From Tritrichomonas musculus (lineage: Eukaryota > Parabasalia > Tritrichomonadida > Tritrichomonadidae): a DNA stretch of 64,000 nucleotides. The stretch lies in contig JAPFFF010000014.1 of the NCBI GenBank assembly GCA_039105265.1, positions 310,001-374,000 of the forward strand, read 5' to 3'. Below, piece by piece: positions 48,956-57,772 of this stretch (positions are counted from its first letter, which is position 1; every line of letters begins with the position of its first letter). The notes under the pieces are model-generated. The model did not search any database. It saw only the letters and a program-made list of their open reading frames with translations, and had not been told where the DNA came from. The position numbers and the translations under genes are program-made.

Positions 48956-50863
48956 TTATTTCATACTTTGTAGAATGTTAACAAAAGTTTGTTCGTTTTT
49001 ACCAGCAACTTCAATGAAAATATTAAGTAGTTCATTCAGAGGAAGCCCACTATTTGTGTATTTCATGAATATATCCATTTCATCCTGGCTGAGTTGTGAA
49101 AGAGCATCAGATAAATCGAATGCTGTTGGCGGGCCTGAAGTAGTGCTTGGTGGAGGTGGTGGGGACCCAAAACTAGGCATTCCAGAGCCAGGACCAGGCA
49201 TTCCAAAGTTGGGCATTCCACCCCCAGAGCCTCCGCCACCTGGGAATGGAGGATTGTTTATTTCACTGCTTGGAAATGAAGGAGAATTATTTCCTGGGAA
49301 TGATGGTGAATTTCCTGGGAATGATGGTGGATTTCCTGGGAATGATGGTGAATTACTTTCTGGGAATGATGGAGAGTTTCCTGGGAATGATGGTGGATTT
49401 CCTGGGAATGATGGTGGATTTCCTGGGAATGATGGTGGATTTCCTGGGAATGATGGTGGATTTCCTGGGAATGATGGTGAATTACTTTCTGGGAATGATG
49501 GAGAGTTTCCTGGGAATGATGGTGGATTTCCTCCTGGGAATGGAGGTGGATTCATTCCGTTTCCTGGTATTCCAAAATTATCATTGAAAGAATTGGATGG
49601 ATTGTCAAAGTTTCCTGGAGCATTCGCATTTAGATATCCAAACGTAGGTTCTTGCATAAAGTTATTTGATCTACCTGTGAATTGTTGAGATGGATTGTTT
49701 TGTGGTTTAGGTTGAGGTGGGTTTTTGTCAAGATTTGATAAATCTGGAAACTGAGGCATACGAAGAATGCAATATAGAGCTTGTGCGTTTTCTTTGAGAA
49801 ACTTCGCATCATCTGGATTTTGTCTTTCAACAAAACGTATGAAATCTGCGTAAGCACTTGGGGATTTTCCAAAATTGGCGACGAGTTCATTATATTCTCT
49901 GGCACTGAAAAATTCATCATCATCATCATCTAATAAATTATCAGATGGTTGAGATTGAGGTGGCGATGGCGTTGGAGTTTGCGATAAATGAACTGTTTGA
50001 TTTGGTTGTAAAGGAGTTGGTGTTGAAGTGATTGTAGGCGGTATCGACGGGTTTGGCATTGATGTAGTCACTGGTGGTATTTGTTCCTTCGTTATTGTCT
50101 GGATAACATCTTCATTATTTGGTGTAATTCTATCTTCTGATGGAATATCTATTTGTTTTTGTTCTTGATTTATCGAAGGATGATCACTTTGTGTCTGTTG
50201 TTTTTCTTGAATAGGAGTCTCTTGTATATTTGGTTGATTTTGTTGTTCTTCTGATTTTGGTGGAGGAGCTATCTCACTTGATGGAGTTTGAGCTGCTTCG
50301 TTTGATGGAGGCGGAGTTGCTGCCTTTGCTGGTGGTGGAGCTGCTGCCTTTGCTGGTGGTGGAGCTGCTACCTTTGCTGGTGGTGGAGCTGCTGCTTTTG
50401 CTGGTGGTGGAGCTGCTGCTTTTGCCGGCGGTGGAGCTGCCGCTTTTGCTGGTGGTGGAGCTGCTGCTTTTGCCGGCGGTGGAGCTGCTGCTTTTGCTGG
50501 TGGTGGAGCTGCCGCTTTTGCTGGTGGTGGAGCTGCTGCTTTTGTTGGTGATGAAGCTGATTTTGGAGGTGGTGCAACTGCTGCTTTTGGAGGCGGAGCT
50601 GCTGCCGCTTTTGCGGCTGTACTTTTTGCGGCTCTTTGATGACGTAATGTAAATTGATCTGTTTCGTATGATCCAATCGTTTTGTCGTCTTCGCATTTAG
50701 TTGGATTAAAAGTTTTTCCTTTTTTTGCTAGTAAAGTAATAAGATTAATATCAAATTCTGGATTCTTTTCAACGATTAATTTTTTGACTTCAGCGATAGT
50801 ACTATTTGGATCACATTCGATATCAAATGAACTTTTAATTGTTTTTATATGATAAACTGACAT
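48956..50863 (-). CDS. UBL protein of RAD23/ubiquilin type with Pro-rich repeats
   Basis: 635 residues. Residues 1-75 form a ubiquitin-like domain (MSVYHIKTIKSSFDIEC..., STIAEVKKLI, ITLLAKKGKTF, KTIGSY). A long low-complexity region has APPPAKA repeats and Gln/Pro/Thr-rich linkers. A ~55-residue helical segment (SAREYNELVANFGKSPSAYA, ERQNPDDAKFLKENAQALY) resembles the STI1/XPC-binding module of RAD23. An array of FPGNPPS-like heptads and a Gly-rich patch follow. The last ~45 residues (LSQDEMDIFMKYTNSGL, EVAGKNEQTFVNILQSM) are UBA-like. UBL-STI1-UBA order is typical of proteasome shuttle factors that carry ubiquitinated cargo. The low-complexity arrays are much larger than in known RAD23, so the exact orthology is uncertain. 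Confidence 0.65.
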   Translation of the reverse strand: MSVYHIKTIKSSFDIECDPNSTIAEVKKLIVEKNPEFDINLITLLAKKGKTFNPTKCEDDKTIGSYETDQFTLRHQRAAKSTAAKAAAAPPPKAAVAPPPKSASSPTKAAAPPPAKAAAPPPAKAAAPPPAKAAAPPPAKAAAPPPAKAAAPPPAKAAAPPPAKVAAPPPAKAAAPPPAKAATPPPSNEAAQTPSSEIAPPPKSEEQQNQPNIQETPIQEKQQTQSDHPSINQEQKQIDIPSEDRITPNNEDVIQTITKEQIPPVTTSMPNPSIPPTITSTPTPLQPNQTVHLSQTPTPSPPQSQPSDNLLDDDDDEFFSAREYNELVANFGKSPSAYADFIRFVERQNPDDAKFLKENAQALYCILRMPQFPDLSNLDKNPPQPKPQNNPSQQFTGRSNNFMQEPTFGYLNANAPGNFDNPSNSFNDNFGIPGNGMNPPPFPGGNPPSFPGNSPSFPESNSPSFPGNPPSFPGNPPSFPGNPPSFPGNPPSFPGNSPSFPESNSPSFPGNPPSFPGNSPSFPGNNSPSFPSSEINNPPFPGGGGSGGGMPNFGMPGPGSGMPSFGSPPPPPSTTSGPPTAFDLSDALSQLSQDEMDIFMKYTNSGLPLNELLNIFIEVAGKNEQTFVNILQSMK

Positions 50864-51221
50864 TTAAATAATCCAAAAATTAAAATTTCCAAATTAAATT
50901 TATGTCATATTTTCTTTCAAATATTTAAACACAAAAATTAATTCTCTTTTTATTTTTATTCAAAAATTTTCATGCCAATAAAAAAGAGAATAAATAAAAA
51001 TATCTCGATAACCAATAATTATGCATATGAAAAACTATTATAAAATAATAAATCAATACTAATAGAAAGTAGTAATTCCTTATCAGAGCACTCAATATTC
51101 AGAATGCTAAAATAATTAAAATGATTTTTTTTTTATTTTATATAAGCAACATTCATACAATACATTTTTAAAAATATAATAATATACATTATATTATTTC
51201 ACTTAATTTTTTTCCCCTCTT
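50864..51221. other. AT-rich intergenic region, nothing recognised
   Basis: Between the UBL gene start and the helicase gene end. GATTATTTAA directly before the UBL ATG is close to the initiator pattern. Nothing else was seen. Confidence 0.5.
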
Positions 51222-53510
51222 TCATAAAATTTCTGATACCTTCAATGAATCCAAGCTTCCTTCAACAATTGCATTTTTCTCCTTGCAAAAGTTGACAAAA
51301 TCGCTCCACATTGCATTTTCTAAAAAAGTGCCAGCACAACCTACAATGATTAAGCCGAAACGTGCTCTCGTTAATGCCACGCAAAAGTTATTTTTACTGT
51401 TAAGAATGGCATTATCTGAGTCATCACTCAGCAAGCTCAAAATGATGAAATTTTTCTCTTTTCCTTGGAAATCATCAATTGTTCCAATTTCAATGTCGCT
51501 GATTTTTTGCAATTTTTCTATTAATAATTCAATTTGGCCTATGCAAGGTGAAATTAATCCAATTTCCTTTGCCTGAATTCCATGATTCAGAAGCTTCTCA
51601 ATTAATTCTGAGATGTGATTCAATTTTTGATCGTCGCCTGACTTCACATTCCAGAAAAACATTGGAAAACCGTTATTTGGCCTCTCAATTGGAATGTTCA
51701 CAAAATTTGAAATGTTTATATTTTTATCGTTCTCTAAGAAACCGCCATAAAACTTTTTCGAAGGGTATTCGGTCAGATCGGGGTGCATTCTATGCTGTGC
51801 CTTCAAAAAAGACGGTTTTAGTCCGTTAAGCATCAACCGCTCCATCAAGGACAAGTCGTACCTCGATTCCTGTGCAACATTTGACCTTAAAAACGGTTTT
51901 ATTTCACCATTCGGGTCACCGAACAAAACGAGCTGCTGGCAGTTCTTTACGAGCGGAATCAGCAAGTCGGCGTCCGTCACCTGGCAGCACTCGTCGACGA
52001 TGACTGTGCAGAACTGCGCGCGGAGAGAGTTCATGAGCTTCTCGCTTCCCGCGTCGTTGCAAGTTGTGCAGAGGACGTCGCACTCCTGGATTATTTTGAG
52101 CTCGAACTGCTCGATTCTCCTTCGCTCCTTCTCGCTCAAGAGCTCGACGTTTGAGGAGTCAGACGACTTTTTGAAATGATTCAGAGCAATCTGGGCGGTT
52201 ATGTACTTGTCCACTTCACTGTCAAAAGTTTCAACCGACGACGATACAAACCGGACAACATCAAGGCCTGTTCGCGCTATCGTCAGGAGCGCAACGTTCG
52301 CAGCCGCGTCCTTCTGCGCGCAGACGAGGACGGGCTTGATGCCGGCGCGCACGAATGAATTGCACAGCGCGGCAATCATCGTCGTCTTGCCTGTCCCGGG
52401 GGGTCCCAAAATCATAGAAAACCGTTGCGATAGGGCGGTTTTCAGGCGGTTTATTTGGGCCGCACTTAACGAAGGAAAATAGGGCGAGTTGAGATTAGTA
52501 AATGGTACAGTTTCTTTCAAACGGTTATGGTGAATTATTTCACCTGTCTTGCCCAGTATTATATCTGCGATGAGGCTGTTCATGCACTTTTCGTACGTTA
52601 AGAATTTTTGGAGAGCAACTTTCTGCCTTTCAAAAGGTTTCTGATTGAATTGGAGACTTACTGTAACTAGCTTTTGGTTGCCTTTTATATTTATTAGATG
52701 TAGTTGGGATGAATCAAAAGTAGTGTCAATGAAAAAGTTCTTGTGCTTCTTGATAATGTATCCAATATATTGATTTCCTTTTTCTTCTCCTTCTTGCTGG
52801 AAATTTAAATAGGCGCCACTTTTGACAATTTGAAATAACGTTGGAGGCGATTTAAATCGACATTGAAACTTATTACTCCATTCAAGATGTATAGTTTGAA
52901 ATTGAAGAGAGGATTCGTACTTTTTGGCTTCTCCTTGTTCTATATTAATAAAATTTGTTTGATCTGATACGTATTCTTGTCGAGATTGGTATTGAAGTTT
53001 AATTGAATTTATCTCTTGGACTTGTTTTTTAGTCTCTTCTTTATCAGAGATGGCGTTTTCACTGGATTCTTGATAAACAGTTATTATTTGAGAAAATGGA
53101 ATTATTTCATATTCTTCTGCTGTTGGTATATTAACAACTTCAGAATTTATATATCCATCTGATACTAATGGCTCAAAATCGGAATCTGGATTCATACCCT
53201 CTTTTTGTGTTAATTCTTCTATGCATTTTGAATTGCATACAATATATAATGATGTGTTGTTATTGTATGACATAAATCCAAGATTAAATATGTTTGTTGA
53301 TTCGCAAATGTAGCATCTGAGTGGAATTTCGTGGTATTTGTTTTCTTCTGGTAATGTTATTTCACTTGAATTACTTTTTTGAAGATGATATAAAATATGG
53401 CTTTGATATGTATCGCCTTTTCCATTACAAAAAAAGAATCCAGTTTTAGAACAGCGTGCTAAACAATTGATATTTTCACAGCCGCAAAATTTGCATGAGG
53501 GTTTTTCCAT
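51222..53510 (-). CDS. UPF1-like superfamily 1 RNA helicase
   Basis: 762 residues from the ATG at 53510; the frame extends slightly upstream but without an ATG. The N-terminus is a Cys/His-rich zinc module (CKFCGC, CLARCSKTGFFFCNGKG, SHILYH, CYICEST) of the UPF1 type. The helicase core has Walker A GPPGTGKT at 369-376, Walker B DECC starting at 506, FGDPNGEIKP, and later motifs TIDDFQGKEKNFIILSL and VALTRARFGLIIVG. UPF1 is an ATP-dependent 5'-3' RNA helicase central to nonsense-mediated decay. It is shorter than human UPF1 (about 1,100 residues), lacking long N- and C-terminal extensions, as in other reduced protists. The core at about 51830-52430 is GC-rich, unlike the rest of the gene. Confidence 0.88.
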   Translation of the reverse strand: MEKPSCKFCGCENINCLARCSKTGFFFCNGKGDTYQSHILYHLQKSNSSEITLPEENKYHEIPLRCYICESTNIFNLGFMSYNNNTSLYIVCNSKCIEELTQKEGMNPDSDFEPLVSDGYINSEVVNIPTAEEYEIIPFSQIITVYQESSENAISDKEETKKQVQEINSIKLQYQSRQEYVSDQTNFINIEQGEAKKYESSLQFQTIHLEWSNKFQCRFKSPPTLFQIVKSGAYLNFQQEGEEKGNQYIGYIIKKHKNFFIDTTFDSSQLHLINIKGNQKLVTVSLQFNQKPFERQKVALQKFLTYEKCMNSLIADIILGKTGEIIHHNRLKETVPFTNLNSPYFPSLSAAQINRLKTALSQRFSMILGPPGTGKTTMIAALCNSFVRAGIKPVLVCAQKDAAANVALLTIARTGLDVVRFVSSSVETFDSEVDKYITAQIALNHFKKSSDSSNVELLSEKERRRIEQFELKIIQECDVLCTTCNDAGSEKLMNSLRAQFCTVIVDECCQVTDADLLIPLVKNCQQLVLFGDPNGEIKPFLRSNVAQESRYDLSLMERLMLNGLKPSFLKAQHRMHPDLTEYPSKKFYGGFLENDKNINISNFVNIPIERPNNGFPMFFWNVKSGDDQKLNHISELIEKLLNHGIQAKEIGLISPCIGQIELLIEKLQKISDIEIGTIDDFQGKEKNFIILSLLSDDSDNAILNSKNNFCVALTRARFGLIIVGCAGTFLENAMWSDFVNFCKEKNAIVEGSLDSLKVSEIL

Positions 53511-53943
53511 AAAGAATAATTTGTTTATAACTAAATTAGTAACGTGTAAACTATTCAATATTTAATTCTTTGTTTTTTATTTATCTCAACATTTAAATCA
53601 TTTATATGATTTTAATTTAATAAATATAATATTTATCAAAGTTATATACTAATTATTAATATTTAATTATGGATATTTTTCAATTATTTCAAATTATTAA
53701 TTAGTTATCTTTATTCAAAAACTTTCAAACCAAATGTTATGTATTGTATAGACTATTAGATATGATAATAAATATAATTGTATTTGTATTTTTATTTAAA
53801 ATCAATAATTTTTTAAAGTCAAAAAATTATCTAAAATTTCAGTAATTAGTGCTAATTTATGTATACTTTAATTTAACAAATATCAGGAAGACTTTTTTTC
53901 TTTCACTATTTTAATGAACTGGATTATCTGGTAAAAGATATCG

Positions 53944-54296
53944 GCATAATGCAAAAGCATTCAAAAAGTGAAGTTTTATTGTAAAATCATCTTGAAACCT
54001 AGATCGTGCGGCCATCTGCAGTGAGATACACACTCTAGGTACCTCATGAATTAGATTAGACGTTGCTCCCTGCAGAAGAGCTCCGAATTCTAATTCATGA
54101 GGCCAAGAAGAAAAATGGCGCCACTTAAACAAACCAATAGGCCAATTATTTAAAGCTATAACTGTGCTTTTGATTTCAAAAAGTTAATGATCTCAAAAAG
54201 TTATGTTTTTGTGAGCAGTTCTCAATTTAAAAAAGTGTTTTTTGATTGTTTTTGCCTCAAAAAAATCTTCACTTTTTGAATGTTTTTGCATTATGC
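53944..54296. repeat. 353-bp element with 34-bp terminal inverted repeats
   Basis: Left arm 53944-53977 and right arm 54263-54296 are reverse complements with about 32 of 34 matches; the core reads GCATAATGCAAAA and TTCAAAAAGTGAAG. Inside, a second perfect 14-bp inverted repeat (54042-54055 and 54089-54102) brackets a 33-base loop. The interior is more GC-rich than the flanks. It looks like a MITE or fold-back element, or a structured RNA locus. No target-site duplication was found. It lies about 80 bases upstream of the next gene's ATG. The rest of 53511-53943 is AT-rich and empty. Confidence 0.6.
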
Positions 54297-54376
54297 TAGA
54301 AAAAAAATATGTCATTAAAATTAAGACAAAAAATTTTTCTGTCACAAAAAAAAAAAAAAAATTATCTCAAATTAAA

Positions 54377-55672
54377 ATGAGCTCTCTCAAGCTTCAAACA
54401 GATTCCATTTTACAAGTTCCAATTCAAAATTATCAGCAAGACTTCGTATTCATAATTAATGGTGAGAAATTTCAAACTAATAAAATTATTGCTGATTTAT
54501 TATCACCAGTAATCTCAAAACTTCATCAATCTGATCCAACGATTGGTGAATATTCGATATCTACAAATCATAAAGGCGATTTTCAATTGATTCTTAATCT
54601 TTCATCATTTAATACCCAAAATATCAATGAAACAGAAATTCCGTTTATTTCTGAAATTATAGAAAATCTTGGAATAGAAAAGATTAATATCAATCATCCC
54701 AACCTCAAAATCAGTTTGGACAATGTATTTGACAGCATATCTTTGCATGAAAAAAGTTCTTTTTTCTATTCAAAGCAACTTTTATTTGAAATCGACTTTT
54801 TGAGTGAGCATTTCTATGAATTAGATGAAAGTCATAAGAAAAAGCTTCTGGAGTTAAACAAAGAAACAATTGCAAAGATAATTAGTAACAAAAAACTGTC
54901 ACTTAACACCGAAGATGAACTGTTAAAATTTGTTAACGTACTATATACAAAAAATAAAGAATTCTCACAATTTTTTGAATACGTTCACTTCACATATGTT
55001 TCAAATGAAGTGATGAATGAATTCATTTCTATTTTTGACATTGATTATTTGACACATGGCGCCTGGAATCAGCTCGCTGAAAGACTGATGGAAGCGAAAG
55101 AGAAAGAAATGGAAGGCAACGGCCGATATAAAAAATTGAATGTGAAAAAGAAAGAAAATTGTGAATCAAAGAAAACCATTGAAATTCCAAAGTTAAGCAA
55201 TAGTTTGAAAGGCATATTTAGCTATTTGAACGAGCACTCAAATATTAAAGATGAAGTCGAAGTGAAGCCATCTTCATACGACCACGGCAGTGCTGATCTT
55301 CTTCTTGATATTGAAAGTCAGGGGAATTACTACTGTACACAAAATGTGCCAAATTCATTGATATGCTTTGAATTCAAGAAGTACGGATTGATTCCATCTA
55401 ATTACACGATTAAGTCCGTTGATCGTGGACCTTATCTCAAAAGTTGGGTGGTTGAAGGATCTCCTGATAATAACGAGTGGATAAAGATTGATGAGCATAG
55501 CAATTGTTCTCATTTGAATGGAGCTAAAAAAATTTGCACTTTCCCAATTAGTCAGCAAAATGATAAAATATTCAAGTCAATTCGAATTCGTCAAACTGAT
55601 CTTTCATGGAGCAATAGTCATTATGTTGATATTAATTCAATTGAATTTTATGGTAAATTAGTTATTGATTAA
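54377..55672 (+). CDS. BTB-BACK-like plus F5/8C (discoidin) protein
   Basis: 431 residues from the ATG at 54377, which follows a 15-base A run. Residues ~25-115 are BTB/POZ-like (DFVFIINGEKFQTNKIIADLL), a helical BACK-like region follows to about 245, then a charged linker. Residues ~285-430 form an F5/8 type C beta-sandwich, marked by KSWVVEGSPDNNEWIKID (the W...GSxDxxxW signature), FKSIRIRQT and the closing INSIEFYGKL strand. BTB plus intracellular F5/8C proteins form a large trichomonad family. F5/8C domains bind carbohydrate, lipid or protein ligands; in cytosolic BTB proteins they probably act as substrate-binding modules for cullin-3 ligases (inference). There is no signal peptide. The stop forms TAAA. 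Confidence 0.85.
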   Translation: MSSLKLQTDSILQVPIQNYQQDFVFIINGEKFQTNKIIADLLSPVISKLHQSDPTIGEYSISTNHKGDFQLILNLSSFNTQNINETEIPFISEIIENLGIEKININHPNLKISLDNVFDSISLHEKSSFFYSKQLLFEIDFLSEHFYELDESHKKKLLELNKETIAKIISNKKLSLNTEDELLKFVNVLYTKNKEFSQFFEYVHFTYVSNEVMNEFISIFDIDYLTHGAWNQLAERLMEAKEKEMEGNGRYKKLNVKKKENCESKKTIEIPKLSNSLKGIFSYLNEHSNIKDEVEVKPSSYDHGSADLLLDIESQGNYYCTQNVPNSLICFEFKKYGLIPSNYTIKSVDRGPYLKSWVVEGSPDNNEWIKIDEHSNCSHLNGAKKICTFPISQQNDKIFKSIRIRQTDLSWSNSHYVDINSIEFYGKLVID

Positions 55673-56117
55673 ATATTAATTTTGTCATGCAATATTCAAT
55701 GCAATTCACAAAATTTGAATATATTAATAAATAATAATAATAATAAAAATAACAAAAATTTTATTACATATAATAAAATTGTGAAGCACAAAAGATAATT
55801 TGGCTTTCATCTGACAGCTCAAAGAAAAAGAGTGCTAAATCTTCTACACAAGAAAAAAATTGAATTAATGAATAATATAATATTGATTAAGTTTAAAATG
55901 TCAAGCAGATAAATGATTCCTAAAAAATATGTATCAATAATAAATTCTATATTTGTAGAAATTACACATTCAGCATAAGGGTGTGTTTATTAATGATTTA
56001 ATACTTAAATATAAACTAAATTCCAAAAACTGGACCACTCAATTTTTTAAATATATAGAATTTTTTCAAAGCTTCTTTTAAATTTTGAATGATATTGAAA
56101 TTTTGTTTACTTTCATT
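55673..56117. other. AT-rich intergenic region, nothing recognised
   Basis: Contains AATAATAATAAT-type low complexity near 55730 and no other signal. Confidence 0.5.
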
Positions 56118-56538
56118 ATGGACTCAGGCAATTCAGCAAACCAAAATCAAATTCATTATAATTCCTTAAGTCAAGATGATAATTATGATAAATCTGATCA
56201 TTCTACTCGATCCCGAAAACAAACAATTAAGATCATAGATAATCAATCAATACAGAATTCACAACAATCGAATCAAATTTGTCAAATTTATTTGTCATCA
56301 ACTTTAAATCAAGCTCCAATTTCACCACCAATTCGCAGCATGAATGCTTTAAATCAAGTGAATCATATGAACAATTCACCACCAATTTGAACTTGAAAGT
56401 ATCATAGAATATTTAAGAAATAATGAAAATGAAGAAGAATATGTAGAATTTGAAGAAGACGAGGAAGAAGAGGAAGAAGAGGAAGAAGAGGAAGAAAAAG
56501 AGAATTGCACCGATGATGAAATAATAAATCCATATTAA
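56118..56538 (+). CDS. Small Asn/Gln/Ser-rich protein with acidic tail, apparent frameshift
   Basis: The start is the ATG at 56118, where TCATTA at 56113-56118 forms an initiator overlapping it. The first frame (MDSGNSANQNQIHYN... to NNSPPI) stops at 56388-56390. A second frame starting at 56389 continues directly with ELESIIEYLRNNENEEEYVEF and a run of about 15 Glu/Asp, ending CTDDEIINPY at 56538. One T fewer in ATTTGA would join them into about 140 residues, so a one-base indel (error or mutation) is likely. No family is recognised. The acidic, disordered composition suggests a regulatory or chaperone-like role at best. Confidence 0.45.
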
Positions 56539-56615
56539 TTTTTTATTCACTTTTCTTTCACAATTCAAATATATTGCATTTTTCATAATAAAAAATATAT
56601 CAATTTTTCAATATA

Positions 56616-56673
56616 ACGTATTTCCAGAAATGCGCTAAAAATATACGTTTTTCCAGAAATGTGTAAAAAATAA
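56616..56673. repeat. 29-bp tandem direct repeat, two units
   Basis: Two imperfect copies beginning ACGT(A/T)TTTCCAGAAATG and differing in a few bases, followed by a partial third start (ACGTTCG). Each has a TTTCCAGAAA palindrome. Possibly regulatory or slippage-derived. The remainder of 56674-57700 is AT-rich and empty, with an A run at 57618-57631. Confidence 0.6.
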
Positions 56674-57706
56674 ACGTTCGATTTTTATAAATGTTTTATT
56701 GTTTTTTAATTTTTCAAAATTCCTATTTTTTTTCAATTGTTTTAATTATGATACTTTATAAATGCATGCTCATATGAAATGCATTAACCATTTATTTCAA
56801 TAATTGATGTTCTTTATTCAGAAAAACAAGAAATTTTTATTTTTATTATAATAATTTTGACAAAATTTATTATCGCTCTGACTGATAAGCTTTAAAGATG
56901 TATAATATGATTTTATGAGGTTTAACTATTATTTATTAAAGAGTTGAGTTAGGGTCTTAAATGGCGCATTGAAAAAAAAGAAAAATAAATATTACTGTTT
57001 GTTCATGAAGGATTATTAAATTAAATCGTATTTAAATCATTCCAACTTTATAAATCAAATGAAGATATTGGAAATAATCGTATTAGTTTTAAAAAAACTC
57101 AAAGCTTTGTGGCACGAATTTTGAATAACTTTATCTCAATATATTTTTTTCAAATCATTTTATCTTTTTCTATAAAGAATATAATTTTGAAAATGCATAT
57201 TTTTATTATCTTTTATGAGTATTCTAATATTAATTTATTTTTGATAATTAAAATAAAATGATATTCATAAAGATATATTTGTTTAAAATTGATGGGGAGA
57301 TTAAGCACATTTCACATATAACTTTTTGAGTGCATTCAAAAAAAAAATTTTTCGTGCAACTCTACATTTCTTTCCTTAATATCATGAAGTCTATGAATTA
57401 AATCAAAATAATTAATAATGCATAAAACTTCAATTTTGTTAAAATATGTCAAAACGGATTTTGTTTTGGTTTCCATATTTTAATATTTCATTTTCTGGAT
57501 TACAATTCTTTTTAATGTATTATCGGATAGTTTATAGATTTATTTAAATTGCTTTCGATCACAATTTCTTTCAATAAAAATTCTCTGCCATTTTATTATT
57601 TGAGAGGATTTCAGGGAAAAAAAAAAAAAATAAAAATAAAAATAAAAAACGTTACCAGACCAGTTCTGTGAAGAAATAACAAAACCTTTATTTCATATCA
57701 TAATAC

Positions 57707-57707
57707 A

Positions 57708-57758
<51 letters not shown>

Positions 57759-57759
57759 A
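57707..57759. repeat. (TAAA)n microsatellite, about 13 units
   Basis: Perfect tetranucleotide repeat just downstream of the golgin stop codon. Each unit contains TAAA, although on the golgin's own strand the reading is TTTA. Confidence 0.95.
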
Positions 57760-57772
57760 CATTATTTTTAAC

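Noticed and set aside
53511-53558. N-terminal extension of the UPF1-like protein
   Set aside because: It would begin with TTG; the ATG at 53510 directly precedes the Cys-rich domain.
53911-54132. 73-codon minus-strand frame in the inverted-repeat element
   Set aside because: The frame runs through the inverted repeats themselves, so composition is explained by the repeat; no initiator.
54242-54376. N-terminal extension of the BTB-F5/8C protein
   Set aside because: The extension starts at TTG and runs through the inverted repeat and an A tract; the ATG at 54377 gives the normal BTB N-terminus.
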